Positions 11,550 through 26,210 of a DNA stretch of 64,000 bases are shown here, piece after piece. The number at the start of each line of letters is the position of its first letter. Position 1 is the first letter of the stretch. Under the pieces are notes generated by a model. The model made no database searches. It saw only the letters and a program-made list of their open reading frames with translations, and was not told the DNA's origin. The position numbers were made by a program, and so were the translations under genes. This DNA is from Congeria kusceri (lineage: Eukaryota; Mollusca; Bivalvia; Myida; Dreissenidae): NCBI GenBank assembly GCA_027627225.1, contig CM051033.1, forward strand, positions 54,482,410 to 54,546,409, in the 5' to 3' direction.

Positions 11550-13560
11550 AACAAGAGCTGTCCGAGGACAGCGCGCTCGGCTTTTCTTGTGCTTGTCAGA
11601 GTTACTGGCATTTTTTTTCTAAAACAAGAAACATGGAAATTCCACAAAAACCAAATTTGTCTAATGAAATGCATTCAAGTCAGCACATCAATAAAATTTT
11701 TAGTAATAGTGAACTTGACCTTGACCCCAACAACCCCATATGCAATCCCAAGCGAGGCCTCAATATAAGGTATCTATTTATTAAGTTTCATTAAAAATCT
11801 CAATGTCTTCTCAAGCTATTGAGAATGAACTGTTTGTCTTTTTTTAGTAACTGTGAGCTTGACCCCACCCACCCCATATGCAATCCCAAGGGAGGTCTAG
11901 ATATAAGATACCAATGTATGAAGTTTTATTAAAATATCTCAACGTGTTATCAAGCTATTGAGCGGAAACCATTTTATATTGTAAGTAACGGAGACTTCGA
12001 CCTTGACCCCACCCACCGTATATATAATCCCAAGCGATTTCTCAATATATGTTATCTATTAAGTTTATAAAAATATCTCAATGCATTATCAAGTTATTGA
12101 GCGGAAACCGTTTTTCTATTTTTAGTAAAAGTTACCTTGACCTTGACCCAACCCACCCCATATGCAATCCCAATCGAGGTCTCGATATAAGGTATCAATG
12201 TATTAAGTTTCATTATCTTAATGCATTCTCAAGTTATTGAGAGGAAACCGTTTTTCTATTTTCAGTAACAGTGACCTTGACCCCACCAACCCCTTATGCA
12301 ATCCCATGGGAGGTCTTGATATAAGGTATCTATGTATAAAGTTTCATTAAAATATCTCAAGGCATTCTCAAGTTATTGAGCAGAAACTGTTTTTCTATTT
12401 TAGTTACAGTTACCTTGACCTTGACCCTATACGCAATTCCAAAAGAGGTCTCGATATAAAGTATGTATGTATTAAGTTTCATTACAATATCTCAATGCAC
12501 TCTCGAGTTATTGAGAGGAAACTGTTTTTCTATTTTTAGTAACAGTGACCGTGATCCCACCCACCCTATATGCAACCCAAGCGAGGTCTCTGTATAATGT
12601 ATGTATATATCAAGTTTCATAAAAAATATCTCAATGCGTTCTTAAGTTATTGAGCAGAGACATTTTTTTCTATTTTTAGTAATAGTGACCTTGACCCCAC
12701 CCAACTGATATGCAATTCCGAGCGAGGTCTCGATATAAGGTATCTATGTTTTAAGTTTCTTTTAAATATATCCATGCGTTCTTAAGTAATTGAGCGGAAA
12801 CTGTTTTTGTATTTTACTAACATTGACCTTGACCCCACCCACCTCACATGCAATCGCAAGTGAGATCTTGATATAAGGTATCTATGTATTAAGTTTTATT
12901 AAAATATCTCAAACGTTCTCAAGTTATTAAGCGGAAACCGTTTATATTTTTAGTAACAGTAACCTTGACCCCACCCACCCCATATGCAATCCCAAGCGAG
13001 GTCTCACTATAAGGTATCTATGTTTGAAGTTTCATTACAATCGCTATATCCATTCTCGAGTTAGAAAGCGGAAACGAAAAGTTGAGAAACTAGCTTAACG
13101 AAAAACTTTAACCTGTCCATATAGCTTATATGTAAAATGTCCAAGTGTAAAAAGGCCCACAATTTTGACAAATGTCAAACTAGAGATATCAAAATTGGCC
13201 TATAAGTTCATTTTAATATAGGGAATAAGTGTTCTAAGTTTGAATGAAATCCCTCAAGCAATTCTTGAGAAACCAGCTTACCAAAAAACTTTAACCTGTC
13301 CATATGCTTATATGTAAAATTTCTAAGTATAAAAAGCCCCACAATTTTGACAAATTTCAATCCAGAGTTACCAAACTTGGTCTATAGGTTCATTTTAATG
13401 TGGGGAATAAATTGTTTAAGTTTGAATGAAATCCCTCAAGCCATTCCTGAGAAAACAGCCTACCGAAAAACTTCACCCTAGTTTGGAAACCAAAGCTAAC
13501 GCCGGGGCGAGTAGAATAGCTTGCCTTTTCTTCGAAAAATCGAGCTAAAATTAAAAATCA
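11550..13560. repeat. Composite dispersed element with ~145-bp tandem array
   Basis: Starts at 'aacaagagctgtccgaggac' and ends near 'cttcgaaaaatcgagctaaa'. From about 11,700 to 13,070 there are about ten tandem units of roughly 140-150 bp, each with ccttgaccccaccc, 'catatgcaatcccaag', gaggtctcgatataag, 'agtttcattaaaatatctca' and 'caagttattgagcggaaacc'. A second tandem pair of about 185-bp units (acctgtccatat, 'atgaaatccctcaagc') fills 13,088-13,465. No coding potential. Confidence 0.8.
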
Positions 13561-13880
13561 TTTTTTTTAAAAGTCTTACCCCGCAAATCTGTTCCTTATG
13601 ATATAGAAACACTGTATGCAAAGTTTGATCAATAAATTCCTAGGGGTAGCTCAAGTGCCTAAAAAATTACCAAAGTTATAAAAATACAACAAATTACATG
13701 ATTTTTACGAGTATATTTCTAAATTTATTTTAAACAATACAGTATTTATTTTGAACACAGTAATAGTGATCCGACAACTTATTTTAATAAGAATATGGTC
13801 TTTTTGCTGTATGCTTTATTGGCATCTACCAACAACGATCAAGATTTGAAAAAAAGCAGACGCAGACTGAACTAAAGTTG

Positions 13881-14729
13881 TGCCGTAAAAGACCATGTAT
13901 AACATGCAGATTTTCTCCCTCATTTTCGATGTCAAAAATTTGGTGCGCGTTATACATGGTAACAAGGATTTTGGCTCGTTTTTCTGGACGAAGACTATTG
14001 TGTATATGTATAGCATTTATAGATATCAATAACGATTGCCATGTTAGACATACCTTAAACATTATTTTTGTTTATTTTCAGGTATGTATCCCATATCCGA
14101 AGACATAGTTTTTGTTACTGATTTAATAAAGGAAGCCATTTTGTAAACATTAAAAACCATCACTCTTCTATATTGCATTTGCAACAAAACTTGTGTGTCT
14201 ACATGTGTGAAAATGCTTTAACAGTTGTCTTTGTAATTGATGTGTGAACAAACTTACCACAATCTGTCGTTGTGATTTCACGCTCAGAAATAGGTGTTGA
14301 GTATGCCGAGTAGATAATGATTACTTGAAAAAGTGAAAATATGATAATTACAACACACGTTATGTATAAATATTGAACATCTGCCCATGATCATTATAAA
14401 CTACCGCAAGGAAGAAGAATTTAACGGATTTGACTCATCTGACATCGACAGAAGAATGATATTAATGTACCAGATCACTAGCAAAGAAATGGCCAATATC
14501 AAGGCTACCCGTTTGTAATGAAAGAAATGTCACAAAAATTGTCAAAAAATCAGTGTAATTTAACCATCGCTCTTCGTCACAAGGCGATTTCTGCTCGGTG
14601 CTGGTAAGTGGCGACTCTTTATTGAAACATATGAAAAACTTATTAAAACTTTTTTTCCCAATTTTTCACTGAAAAAAAATGGGTGCGCGTTATACATGGC
14701 TGCGCGTAATACATGGTCTTTTACGGTGT
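13881..14729. mobile_element. MITE-like element with TIRs (~850 bp)
   Basis: The left end reads tgccgtaaaagaccatgtat. The right end in reverse complement reads caccgtaaaagaccatgtat. The inner bases keep a related pattern of 'gcgcgttatacatgg' words in both halves (13,946 and 14,684). No transposase-like frame is present. Confidence 0.7.
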
Positions 14730-16080
14730 TTAAAATCCTCTATCTCCCTCCCCCTCACTTTGGGTAGCAAGTATGTATAAATCAAAGACTGAACTAATGA
14801 TCTACCATTTACCAGCTGAAACTGCTGAAAATATGAAAACTTATTACAAATGAACATGTGCATGTTGGAATGTGAAAGAAATTTACGTACAATGTAGTCC
14901 TCAAGACACTAAAATATCAAATACTAAAGTAACATATTAAATCTTATTGACAACTCTACCTATTGAATCATAATGAAATGAAATATTAAAAGTAAATATG
15001 TGCAAGTAAAGTGAATACACAGTAGTCTCATTCTTTCACATAATTGTTATTTACTATGTTATGCATAGAATAACTCCTGTTCTGGTAAAATAACTTAAAT
15101 TTTTAAATGCAACTGTTATCAGAGAAAAGAGACAACACAATATAAACAAGAAGACCATAGCATTTTGGCAAAGATTCAGATAATCTTCTGATGGCCGCCA
15201 TCGGAAGCAAGCTCATCAGGTATTCTGTATGTAACAAAGATCCGCCTAAGGCAGGAGATGAGCCCGGTAGCACCTTAATATGATCTTTACACAATAGGCC
15301 AGTTAAAGTAATAATCAACAACCACTAGATAAGTGTGCCCTTTGTAGGTGAACTAAAAGTTATTTCAGCACACAGACACTGAAATGGATATCCCGGGTCA
15401 TTCAGTGAGATAGGTGGTGCACTGGGGTTTGACTGGGGGAGCACTGCCGTTGCAGTGATTACAACTGGAACAGAGAAAGTTATGGCAGGTGTGATGATGC
15501 CAGGCCAAAATACCAATGATTCAGCTCTAGTAATCAATGATGTTACTCCTTGATGTGCGGCATGTAGGGCATCAAGAACTATACTGCAGAACTGCTTTTA
15601 CAGTAATACTGTTGCCTAGTCAGCCTGGTCAGTTCAAACAAGTGTGAACATGACTTGTCTGAACATGAATTTGTTGACATTTTGAATTGTCAGCAAAACA
15701 ATGAAATCTGGGTGATTGGTTCTTGGTCTTGAACACCAATTATTGAATGTCGAGTTGTGAATATGATGATTGAAGGAAATGTCACTTTACTTTGTAGTTA
15801 AATTTATAATATATTATTCTTAATTTATTATGAGAATTAATTTACAGGTAGTATGCAAAATAATAAGGCGACTGTACCGCTGGAGCTTTGGGGCCCAATA
15901 TCAGAAACTTCATAATCATTGAGCTACCCCTTAATATTGTTCAATTGTGCTCACATTTTGCCAAATGTATTTATATATATATATATATAGGAACAAAATG
16001 AGAGGGTAAGAAGATCATATTTCAAAAGTTCAAAAATAAGCTCCACCCGATGGCTTATGCCTGAACAGGCAAGCCTTTCT
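14730..16080. other. No gene recognised
   Basis: AT-rich, with only short open frames on either strand that lack splice-compatible partners. It contains a short (ta)n run near 15,973. No RNA gene or recognisable repeat unit was seen. Confidence 0.45.
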
Positions 16081-17565
16081 AAACAAGAGGGCCATGATTG
16101 CCCAAAGCGCTCACCTGAGAACTGGTATAGATGAAGACCATACTGTTGTGAAAGGTTTGAAAATTAAGGTATCAGAACAATACACAGAGGGGGTAGGATC
16201 AATTTTAATTTAAAACATCGGTCAGTGCAATGGGCTAACTTAAGTATGAGTTGGGTAGTGGATGTGCATATTTTTGCTTATGGTTCTCAAATCATTTTTC
16301 TTGATATTCTTACCTGACCCTTTTTTCATAAAGTCATTGACAATTCTGGAAAATGCACAAACAGTACATTTTGATGTCTTTTTCACAAACAGTTTTGGAA
16401 AACTAGCTGCAATGTGATAATTGCGATGGCTGTGCTATAAGGTAATTTTGCTGTTTCTTTGATAATTTTCTTTCCAATGATGATAAATTATGTTAATGCA
16501 GGCTCTGAAGACATCAAAGTTGCATGTACAAATAACTGCATGCAAGTCTTGGAAATCAAATTCTATCATACAATTTTTATGGTCATGCGCAAACTGTGTA
16601 AGTTTGGTCAACATTGAATCAAAAATGGTGTGTGCAAGCCAATCATTGATAACTTGTTGATGTTTTTTTCCAAACACAAGGGGCAATAACTATGGTGTTT
16701 CTGGCCCGATCATGCTTATATTCGACTTCACCTGTAGTCTTATGTTAATAGACAAACTGTACATGATTCATGAAGATTGGATGAAAAATGAAGTCTCTAT
16801 CCTGAATAATGTCCATTTTGGCATATTTTTTTCAGAAACAATGGGCAATAACTGTGGTGTTTCTGGTCTAATCTTCCTTATATTCGACTTCACCTTTGAC
16901 CTTATGGTCATAGACAAACTGTGCAAGATTGGTGAAGATTGGATGAAAAATGAAGTCTCTATCCTGTATAATGTCCATTTTTGCATAATTTTTTCACAAA
17001 CGAAGGGCAATAACTCTGGTGTTTCTGATCCGATCTTGCTTATATTCGACTTCAACTGTAATCTCATGGTAATAGACAAAATGTGCAAGATTGGTGAAGA
17101 TTGGATAAAAATGTCTCTCTCTATCCTGAATAATGTCCATTTTTGTATATTTTTTAATAATCAAAGGGCAATAACTCTGGTGTTTGAAACACGCTCTGGC
17201 CCATTTTTGGCATCTGCTGAGATCTGATGGTCAGACACAAACTGTGAAAGTTTGGTTAAGATTAGATGGAAAATAAAGTCTATACATTGAAAAAGGGCAC
17301 TTTTGCACTTGTTTTGCATGAAAAAGGGGCAATAACTCTGGTGTTACTGGTCCAATTGGGCCCATTATCGAACTCGTCCAAGATTTTATTGTCATACACA
17401 AACTGTGCAATTTGGGTCAAGATTGAATAAAAAATGAAGTCTTTATCGCGATAACGGTCTAAATTGTTGACAGCACTTTGATGCTGGACGACGGAAGGAC
17501 GAACAACGCCGGAGAGGTCCCCTATACCAATAGCTCACTGAGCACTTCGTGCTCAGGTTAGCTAA
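16080..17565. repeat. Bivalve-type dispersed element with ~150-bp subrepeats
   Basis: Begins 'acaagagggccatgattgc', contains 'gcgctcacctgag', and ends 'ctcactgagcacttcgtgct'. Between are about six degenerate units with 'actgtgcaagattggtgaag', aatgaagtctctatcctg and 'gggcaataactctggtgttt'. Related copies in the opposite orientation lie at 37,860-39,080 and 52,310-53,610. The open frames here (for example 16,712-17,227) are produced by the repeat and are not genes. Confidence 0.8.
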
Positions 17566-18862
17566 AAACAAGAGATGTTTGTTAAACATGTATGCCCCCC
17601 GACTTGCAGCCAAGTTGTGAATATGTGCAATTGTTAAGAATTTTTTTTTAAATGCAAGCCCAAGCGAGGTCTCGATATATGGTATCTATGTATGAAGTTT
17701 CATTAAAATATCTGGATGCATTGTCAAGTTATTGAGCGGAAACCCATTTTTCTATATTTAGTAATGGTGACCTTGACCCCAGCCACCCCATATGAAATCC
17801 CAGAGAGGTCTCAATATGAGGTATCTATGTATGAAGTTTCATTAAAATCTTGATGCGTTCTCAAGTAATTGAGCGGAAACCGTTTTTCTATTTTTAGCAA
17901 CTGTGACCTTGACCCCACCCACCCCATATGCATTCCCAAGCGAGGTCTCGATATAAGGTATATATGTATGAGGTTTCATTAAAATATCTCTATGCTAAGT
18001 TATTGTGCTGAAACCGTTTTTTTCTATTTTTAGTAACGATGACCTTGACCCCACGATGCCTTCTCAAGTTATTGAGCGGAAACCGTTTTTCTATTTTTAG
18101 TAATGGTGATCTTGACCCCACCCACCCGATATGCAATCCCAAGTGAGGTCTCAATGTAAGGTATCTATGTATAAAGTTTCATTAAAATATCTCAATGCGT
18201 TCTAAAGTTATTGAGCGGACACCGTTTTTCTATTTTTAGAAACGGTGACCTTGACCCCACCCAAACCATATGCAATCCCAAGCGAGGTCTCAATATAAGG
18301 TATCTATGTGTGAAGTTTCATTAGAATATCTCGATGCGTTCTGAAGTTATTGAGGGGTAACCATTTTTAGCAATGGTGACCTTGACCTTTGACCTCAAAA
18401 TTTATAGGGTTTTTCCTTTCCTCCCAAGTAACCAGCGTACCAACTTTCATGATCGTAGGTCAAAGCGTCCTAAATATATTGTGTGGAAACAAAATGGTCT
18501 ACCGTTTATCTATTTTTAGTAATGGTGACCTTGACCCCACCCATCCCATATGCAATCCCAAGAGAGGTCTCGATGTAAGGGATCTATGTATAAAGTTACA
18601 TTAAAATATCTCAATGCGTTCTCAAGTTATTTATATTTTTAGCAACGGTGACCTTGACCTGTTGACCTCAAAATTAACAGGCTTCTTCCTTTCCTCTCAA
18701 GAAACCAGCGTACCAAGTTTCATGATCGTAGGTCAAAGCATTCTCAATATATCGTGCGGAAACGAAATGGTCTACGGACAGACCTACCGACCGACTGACC
18801 GACGGACAGTAATGTTGCAAAGCAAGATACCCCCACTTCTTCGAAGGGGGCATAATTATTGT
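17566..18862. repeat. Second tandem-array element, ends in 'gggggcataat'
   Basis: Starts 'acaagagatgtttgttaaac' with 'tatgccccccgac' just inside, and ends 'acttcttcgaagggggcata'. It contains about eight units of the same tandem family as 11.7-13.1 kb, plus two units with 'gcttcttcctttcctctcaa' and 'agtttcatgatcgtaggtca'. A gaccgac/gacggac run precedes the end. Confidence 0.8.
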
Positions 18863-18869
18863 GAAGACT

Positions 18870-19100
18870 CACTGGTCAAGGTCAAAGTGAGGTTGGGTGA
18901 TATCGGTGGAATGGGAATAGTCATAAGCAACAACTGTTTAAGAATATATTCCAAGTGTTGTAGTAAGCGGTCTTCATGCTAGACAAAATGATAAAATAGA
19001 GTTTACCTCATACAGAATAATGTACAGAATAACGGACTGGCAAACAGGGCAATTACTATATGCCTTCCACATCAAGATGCCCAGGGCAAGACAAAAGGGT
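18870..19100. repeat. Dispersed repeat fragment, copy of 7700-7945
   Basis: Shares 'gaggttgggtgatat', 'ggaatgggaatagtcataag', 'agtaagcggt' and 'cacatcaagatgcc' with the copy near 7.7 kb, in the same orientation. Confidence 0.65.
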
Positions 19101-22100
19101 CACAAATGTGGGATTAATTGCCTTTAGGAGTACACGCTATTCATGCTGTGGGGACCACAGATTCCTGTTACAATCTATATTTACTGTTCGTAGACATATT
19201 CCCTGTAAAAAGTGTATATATAATTACGTAATTACGTATATGGAACATAAACATTGTTACAGGCTCCTGTAGTGGGAGCATTGTACAACTGCTATTTATA
19301 GAGCGTGCAGCCTATGTAGTGTAAACAAAATAGTTAATTCATTCTGTGAATGAATATATTCTGTTAATGACATATATATACATGAGAAAATGTGTTCAAA
19401 ATTATGCTCAGTTCCAGAGTGTATGTCGAGCATATGTTTATGACTTTATTTTAACCTCTTATGTTCACAATTCTGTGAAAAAAAGCCTAAGGCCAACATT
19501 TTTTTATCTTTTGTTTTACGGGAGCGCTGACCCTAAATTTTGACAAATTCAAATAAAAGTAACTTTTGACAATTTTATTTAGCACAAATAAAATCTATGC
19601 CGAGAGCTAAAATGTTTTGTACCAAGTTCCAATAAAAATTACTATTTCCATTTCTTTCCTGATGGAGACGAAACTCTTTGAGTACTAATATAAATTAGGC
19701 AAAATGTACGGACTGGTTTATGTATAGAACACAGTTTATAACACAAACCATTAATTTCCAATAACCAATCTGGCACAGTCTGCCAGGTGCGTGGTTTCAT
19801 CTCGGAAAATCTTTACCAATTTTGTGAAAACAACGCACTGTTTGTCAGCATTCACTGTCTTCTTAAAGATGATTGCTAGCATGCTGGTGTGCTTCTCCCG
19901 GATTTTTTTTGAAATTTTGGGGACGTACGTAGGTACGGACATGTGCAATGCATAATGCCTCCCATGTTGTGGGGGCATAAAAAAAATATGTGAATAAGTC
20001 TTCTTAAACTAGATGTATAAATGTTATGATAATTTAATTTATAACATAAGACATTAAATTGCATTCTTACCAAATATCGTCAACTCCCCTAAATTCGCGA
20101 CTACCATTGATTCGCGGATGTTGTTATTGTCACGTGATCGTCTATGGCATTTGCACATGCGCATATACGTGGCCGCTGGAATTTCTTTATTCATGTCCAA
20201 TGGACCATGTGACCGAATACTGTGTGAAGATACTGCATTTTAAACAGACAAAAGCATTGGACCTGATACCTGATATAAAAACACCATCATTTCTTATTCC
20301 CAAAACACCAGGAAGTTACATTTTGTATTTTTCAATAAAAATACAACCGGAAATATTTGTTTTTGTCCGATGTTGTGGTAGAACTTCCATATATGGGACA
20401 TGATTCGGCAGTGTGTTGTAACTAAGGCCGAGCAAAGTTTTTTTTTGTTTTTCAGTACCTTAATTTTGAGTGAAGTTTAGCCTTTTTTTTTATAGTATTA
20501 TGGTTACACAAGAGGCATTTAGGAAATTGTACAGGCTCTATTAACCTACAAATTAAAAACACACCCTACAATAGTATACTGAAAACAAAATGAAAACAGT
20601 AATTGATTATGTTTTTCTTGCTTAAACTTAATCATCCTGGATTTTAGATTCTATAAGCCACCTTAAAAGAAATAATCCATTTACCTAAAAACGTTTTCCC
20701 CACTGGTATAGTATTACTTAAATGTGCATTTGTGATAAGGAAGAATTACATTTCAGATTTCTTTTTTTAAATAAAATTCACTGTTTAATACGATAATCCA
20801 AAACTTGTTGCACATGCGGCCTAATTGAATATTATTTTCTAGGAATGATGGGTAGACGTCATATCTGCGAATCAATGATAGTTAGATAAGATGGCGACTG
20901 CTTGACACTTACGTAAACAATGTTGACCTGATAAAAGTTTTAAACGTTGTTTTGGATAAATAAGTTAAAAAAACAGCAGTATATATATTTATTTTCAAAT
21001 ATTTGTTCTAAATGTTATGTTCAACTTCTTGAAATAATTTGATTATTGACATTAAATGTTAGGGTCGCGAATTTACGGTAATCGAGGATATCAGTATCAC
21101 ATGACAATCTTTTCTGCCACGTTATTATAATACCGAAAACAACAGACGATTTTCAGAAAATTTTACTTTCGGTTTCAATTCAATTTCTGTTGACAATCGT
21201 TAAACACCTACATTACTCACAGAGTTTGTTGGCGAAACAAACGCCGAATGCACGAAAAACTTCGTAATATTTGTCGACCGAAACAGCGGTTTCCGCAGAA
21301 CTAATCAAACGTTTCCGGCGTATTAATCTGCGGCTTTAAAATGAAAGTGTAAAACGAGGGGTCGACGCGAGCTCCAATACTTTCCGATAATGTGCAGATT
21401 ACTTCAACGCTGTACCAAAACAAAAAAACAACGTTTCTATTACAAAACAATTGTACACACAAATAATGCTTTACAGTATCCCTAACTTATTTTTGACAAG
21501 ACAAGACAAGACAACTTTTATTTATAGTCATGGTATGCAACAAATAATATTAGCTATTTATAGCTATTGACCGACTTAAAAATCCACAGTATAATTGTAA
21601 CATTCACAATTAAATAAAAAAAACAGTATACACATTAATATAAATAACAGTAGTGATTAAATAAGTTAAACTTTTAACAATAAATATAAGACTAATGAAA
21701 AACATAAGTTATTATGAAGACTGTCCTTTTAATATAGATTAGGTATGTGTAGGCAAATCAAACAATAGAATTGTATGACTGATGTTATTGTGCCTTAATC
21801 TTAGTAAATTAATTATTATACTTTTGATGCAGACATCAGATTATGTGAAGTTGCACTTAATAAATACTAACAACAGAATCCATAAAAACGTACACAAATA
21901 GAACTAATACAATAAAGATAATGTTACTAGCAACAATTACGATAACATAATCCATCAGAAGTACTTATGTGGATACAAATGTAACAACACCATTAATAAT
22001 AACAGTTGCAGTCCTATGTAATAAACAGAGTTTAAGTGAAAAAAACAAAACATTTTTATGTTAAAATATGTATAGCTATGTATATATAAAGTTATACTTA

Positions 22101-25100
22101 CTGTACATTAACGAAATTCACACAAATTGAAAGGAAAATTTTCATAGATCTTAAGTACAATGCCATATTAAGGTTTAAACAGTAAATTAAACATTGACTA
22201 TTTCAAAAATAAAATGGAAACTTATTAAATTGCATACATAACATTAAGGACAAGAACAAATCTTCAAAAATAGAATGTACTAATATAATGAATCGTCGCA
22301 AAGAGTTTTTTACTAGTACTATAAAATACATTCGATAAAAAGAACAAGTTGTAGGCCTACTGGAGAGAATGAGAGAATTAAGAATAAATTCAGAGAAATA
22401 AATGGACAAAGAAAAATGTAGACAATAAGATAGAATGAACAGTCAGAAAGAAAAGGACAAATTGAATGGATAACTTGTTAGCACTGGGCGAATACTGATC
22501 GAATTACTTTTTATATGGGAAATATTCGCTGATTTCCAAATTACTGCATAAAACAACGGTTATATCAACACATGCGTATGTGGGGTGGGGTGGGGTTCCG
22601 GGTCACTTGAACGGACATCATTGTTCAAGGGGATATGCCAAGCAATTTCTTGTGTATATGATTTATGATTTATGGAATATCTCCATGGGTTGGTTGGGTC
22701 AGTAGTCTCATGCACCATGTAAGACAATTATTTATTGACCAATATGAAGTATTTGTTACACAAATAAATGTATATTATTGGCAAGCTTTTTGTACAATTT
22801 CAAACTGAAGACTGGTGCTAGCCATTGGGCGAACAAAAAAGACCCTTCAATGTTTTAATGTTTCAGATTTTGATCTCATTAATATCATTATTACTGTTGA
22901 TCGATGTAAGCATGTAAAGCATACGAATATGTTATATGTATTGTATGTATTCAAATGTTGTCAGATTGTAAAATATGTCATTTTAATAGAAGCAGAGACA
23001 ATTATTTCCATATTTATAATGTTTTTTTTTTAAAATACGTTTATATTCAATGATCTATAGTGTCCTCCACATAATAGTCTAAAGTACCATTCAGCTTTAT
23101 GTTTACAGACGGCATATCATCATTTTGCTATAGTATTATGTGTTTCAGAGTGTTGAAGTTATCATTGGAATGGTGCTACCGGTATATCTTATGCTAAAAG
23201 TATGTGTTTTGTCACTCTTATATTCTTAGGTTGTTAATTGTATCAATATGCTTATGATTGTTATCAAATTGTTGATCTGATTGTTAATGGTGATAGATGT
23301 ATGTTTAGAAACTATGTACAATTAACACATTGCGTACGTGAATGAATTTTGGATTGTTTATCGCATTCCGGTTAATTACAGATTTAATTTATTTCGCGGA
23401 TTATTTTAATTCTTTTAAGTGGTAATTTTATGTTTAATTTTACCATTCAAAGGCATTGGCAAACGTTGATAAATTATGAGATGATTTATTGTTGCAGTCG
23501 AACATCTGAATGACCATGTATAAGCTATATGGCGTTGTACCTGTTAATATATATTGACCCACATCCTACATGAAATATAAATAAGATTACAAACGTGGGA
23601 AAATCTTCAATAGGCCCTAACTATTATGTTGTGATTATTTGTTGTCCAGTTTCCAGAAATGAATATATCTTCCTAGTGATGTTGTTTGACAACTAATAAG
23701 TCAGAATGACAGTTAAAAATGCTTTTAAAACAAACATTAAAGGAAACTATAGCAGAAGTGTCAAGTGACTCGGAACACACTTAACTGATTCGGAACCCCT
23801 GCAATCAGTGCATACACTTCAACAAAATATTTAACAACAAAACTTAATGTTACCAAAACTTTCAAACACGCATATTGAAGCTGAGATATCTGTCTTCTTA
23901 AGTATCTTTAAGTTTACGTTATTGAAAGTACATTTAAAATGAAGATAGTGGTTTTGTCGATAGTGTCCCGGAACTACCCAATTGATAGTAAGCAACAAAA
24001 AAATCATTTATTATACTCATAAAAAGGAAGAAACTAGTAAATAATGTCATTACATAACACTGAGAAGATTACAAATCATGTACGTTTAAAAATAGGATGG
24101 ACAGTGTACTTAAATATAAATAGAGTGGACAGTGTACATAAATTGAAATGTATATCTAATTATGTTATAGTTTAATCAAATAAAGCGAAACTAAAAATAT
24201 ATATTACGTTGGATGTCCGAAGCATGTATTCACGTAAATGAGTGTAATAAATCAGCATTATGTGTTGAAAATTCTTGAATAAAACACCTAAGTGCATAGT
24301 GTACAAATAATTTCAAAATTTGTGCAAGTTTTCAGGTGCAAACGGCGAAAAAAAGGAACATGGTATAACTAGTTTTTGGTCGGGTACTCTGCGCATATTC
24401 TGCAGTTCATATTTAATACGTATATATGTGTATACCACGAAACTTTACCTTGAATCTACGAGATCCGACGCTATTTTGTGTGGCCATTGTACTTACATGG
24501 TCATGTGGTTTATCCACCCTGAAATATGTATTTTGAACATGTTCAAAATACTGCTACGTTATACCACAAAGTACTTACAAATAGTGATACACGTTGCACA
24601 TCGTAGAACAACGTGGCCATTAATTAGCACAACGTGAACAGAACGAGAGGCCTGTAAATTGCTACGCTATTTATAGGTTTATACACGGCTATGGTGCCCC
24701 TTTAGGCCAAATCGATCGACATTTTATAAGATACTTTCGAGAAGGACTTTCATGGGATGTCGATATCCGTACGTCAAATACACAGGGATTGCGCTAGTTT
24801 GATATGAAGGAGAGACTATAGTGATTAGCATAGCCATTTTTATAGAGTTTATAACAAAAGCTGACATCAAGAAGTTTCATTCTTATTGGTATCTGTGGAC
24901 AACTTCAATAACGTTTTCACATGGGAACTGCAGTCAATTGCTACACAAGGAATTTGTGATAAGTCGCCTTTTTCATGTGTCGACATGCTCCCTGGATTTC
25001 TGGGCTCCAGGGGACAAACACCAGAGAGCCTGATGGCACAAATGTTGACCTGCCTTAATGAATCTAGTGGATTTCTAAAAGTCTAACGAAATAAACTGAT

Positions 25101-26210
25101 ATAAAATGAAAATGGAGCTTAGCATATTGTGTCACACATTGTACTTGATTGGTTTGTTGTACAACAGTACTCTTCAATTTTAGTGTTGTCAAGAGGGAAA
25201 GTTAAGTAAAGTTATTCGAATGAGTTTGTGACAAGTTTAAAAGTATTATTTTCACAACAAAGTGATCAGAATTATATTGTAGTACCACACCATGGATGTG
25301 GGATTTAATATAATTTGTAAGTGAAGTTTCTACTAGGAAGGTCAAAGATCAAGGTCACTATGACATATATTTATTAGCAAAACTATGCACAATTAATAGT
25401 TTAATGTTTAAAAGATTACCTTATTTGTGACAAATTGACTTTTGGCTTTAATAATTGGACTTTTATGTAGCAACTGTGGTACAATTACACTTTTTATCAT
25501 TGTCTTAAAAAACATTGGATATTTTTAAATTCGTATATGTTCTCAAATTCTTTAAATACTTAAAAAGTAAAGTATGTAAAGTAAAAAAAAAGCCAGTCAC
25601 TTTTTGAATCAATACATACTAGAAAAACTAAATATGTTCTCTTTCTGTAGGCAATCCCTATAGCGTAAAGACCTAAATAATAGTGGTTTTAAATTTAGTT
25701 TAGGTGGAAACGAGTAGTTAGATCCTTTTTGGTATTGATAAATATGGACCTTTCACACCAACATATAGGGTTCTTGTTAAATGTACATGTATGTTAAGTA
25801 AAGTGCATGTGTATCTGTTTATATTATAATATTTTGCAAGTATCGAATATTACATGGTTTCAAATTAATTTCAAGCAACCTAATGACCTTGACCCTTGCC
25901 CAACATAGCGGAGACTTCGCCTGAGTGATTTAAGTACCCTGTGCCTGGAATGTTTCATTTGTCTAAGTATGAGAGTTCATAAGTTGTGATTTGACATTTT
26001 GCATAAAAGGAATTCTGTTGGCACTGTATTTATTCCATATATGGTATGTGACATTGTTAAATATGAAATTGCATTCCTGGGCTTGACCAGTACACATTCC
26101 AGTCTTTTCCTGTGAATTCATGTTTATGGTATATATTTGTTATTAATAACTTTAAATTTTCAATTTCATTTTAAAGGACTAATTGTTCTGATAGTTACAT
26201 AATAACATTT
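19101..26210. other. Gene-poor AT-rich interval
   Basis: No exon chain, tRNA or clear gene was found. Minor items: a 'cccatgttgtgggggcataa' repeat end near 19,960; a possible short TIR pair (taaattcgcgac at 20,092-20,103 and gtcgcgaattta at 21,064-21,075); and a (gacaa)n run at about 21,498. Open frames here are short and lack coding character. Confidence 0.5.

Noticed and set aside
16712..17227. 171-residue open frame with internal repeats
   Set aside because: Lies inside a dispersed repeat and reads its ~150-bp subunits; other copies of the repeat are not open in this frame.
18614..18982. 122-residue open frame
   Set aside because: Crosses the end of a tandem-array repeat and its gaccgac run into another repeat; not a gene.
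20092..21075. Possible MITE with taaattcgcgac ends
   Set aside because: Only 12 bp of inverted match with no extended arm or clear target duplication; kept as a note only.
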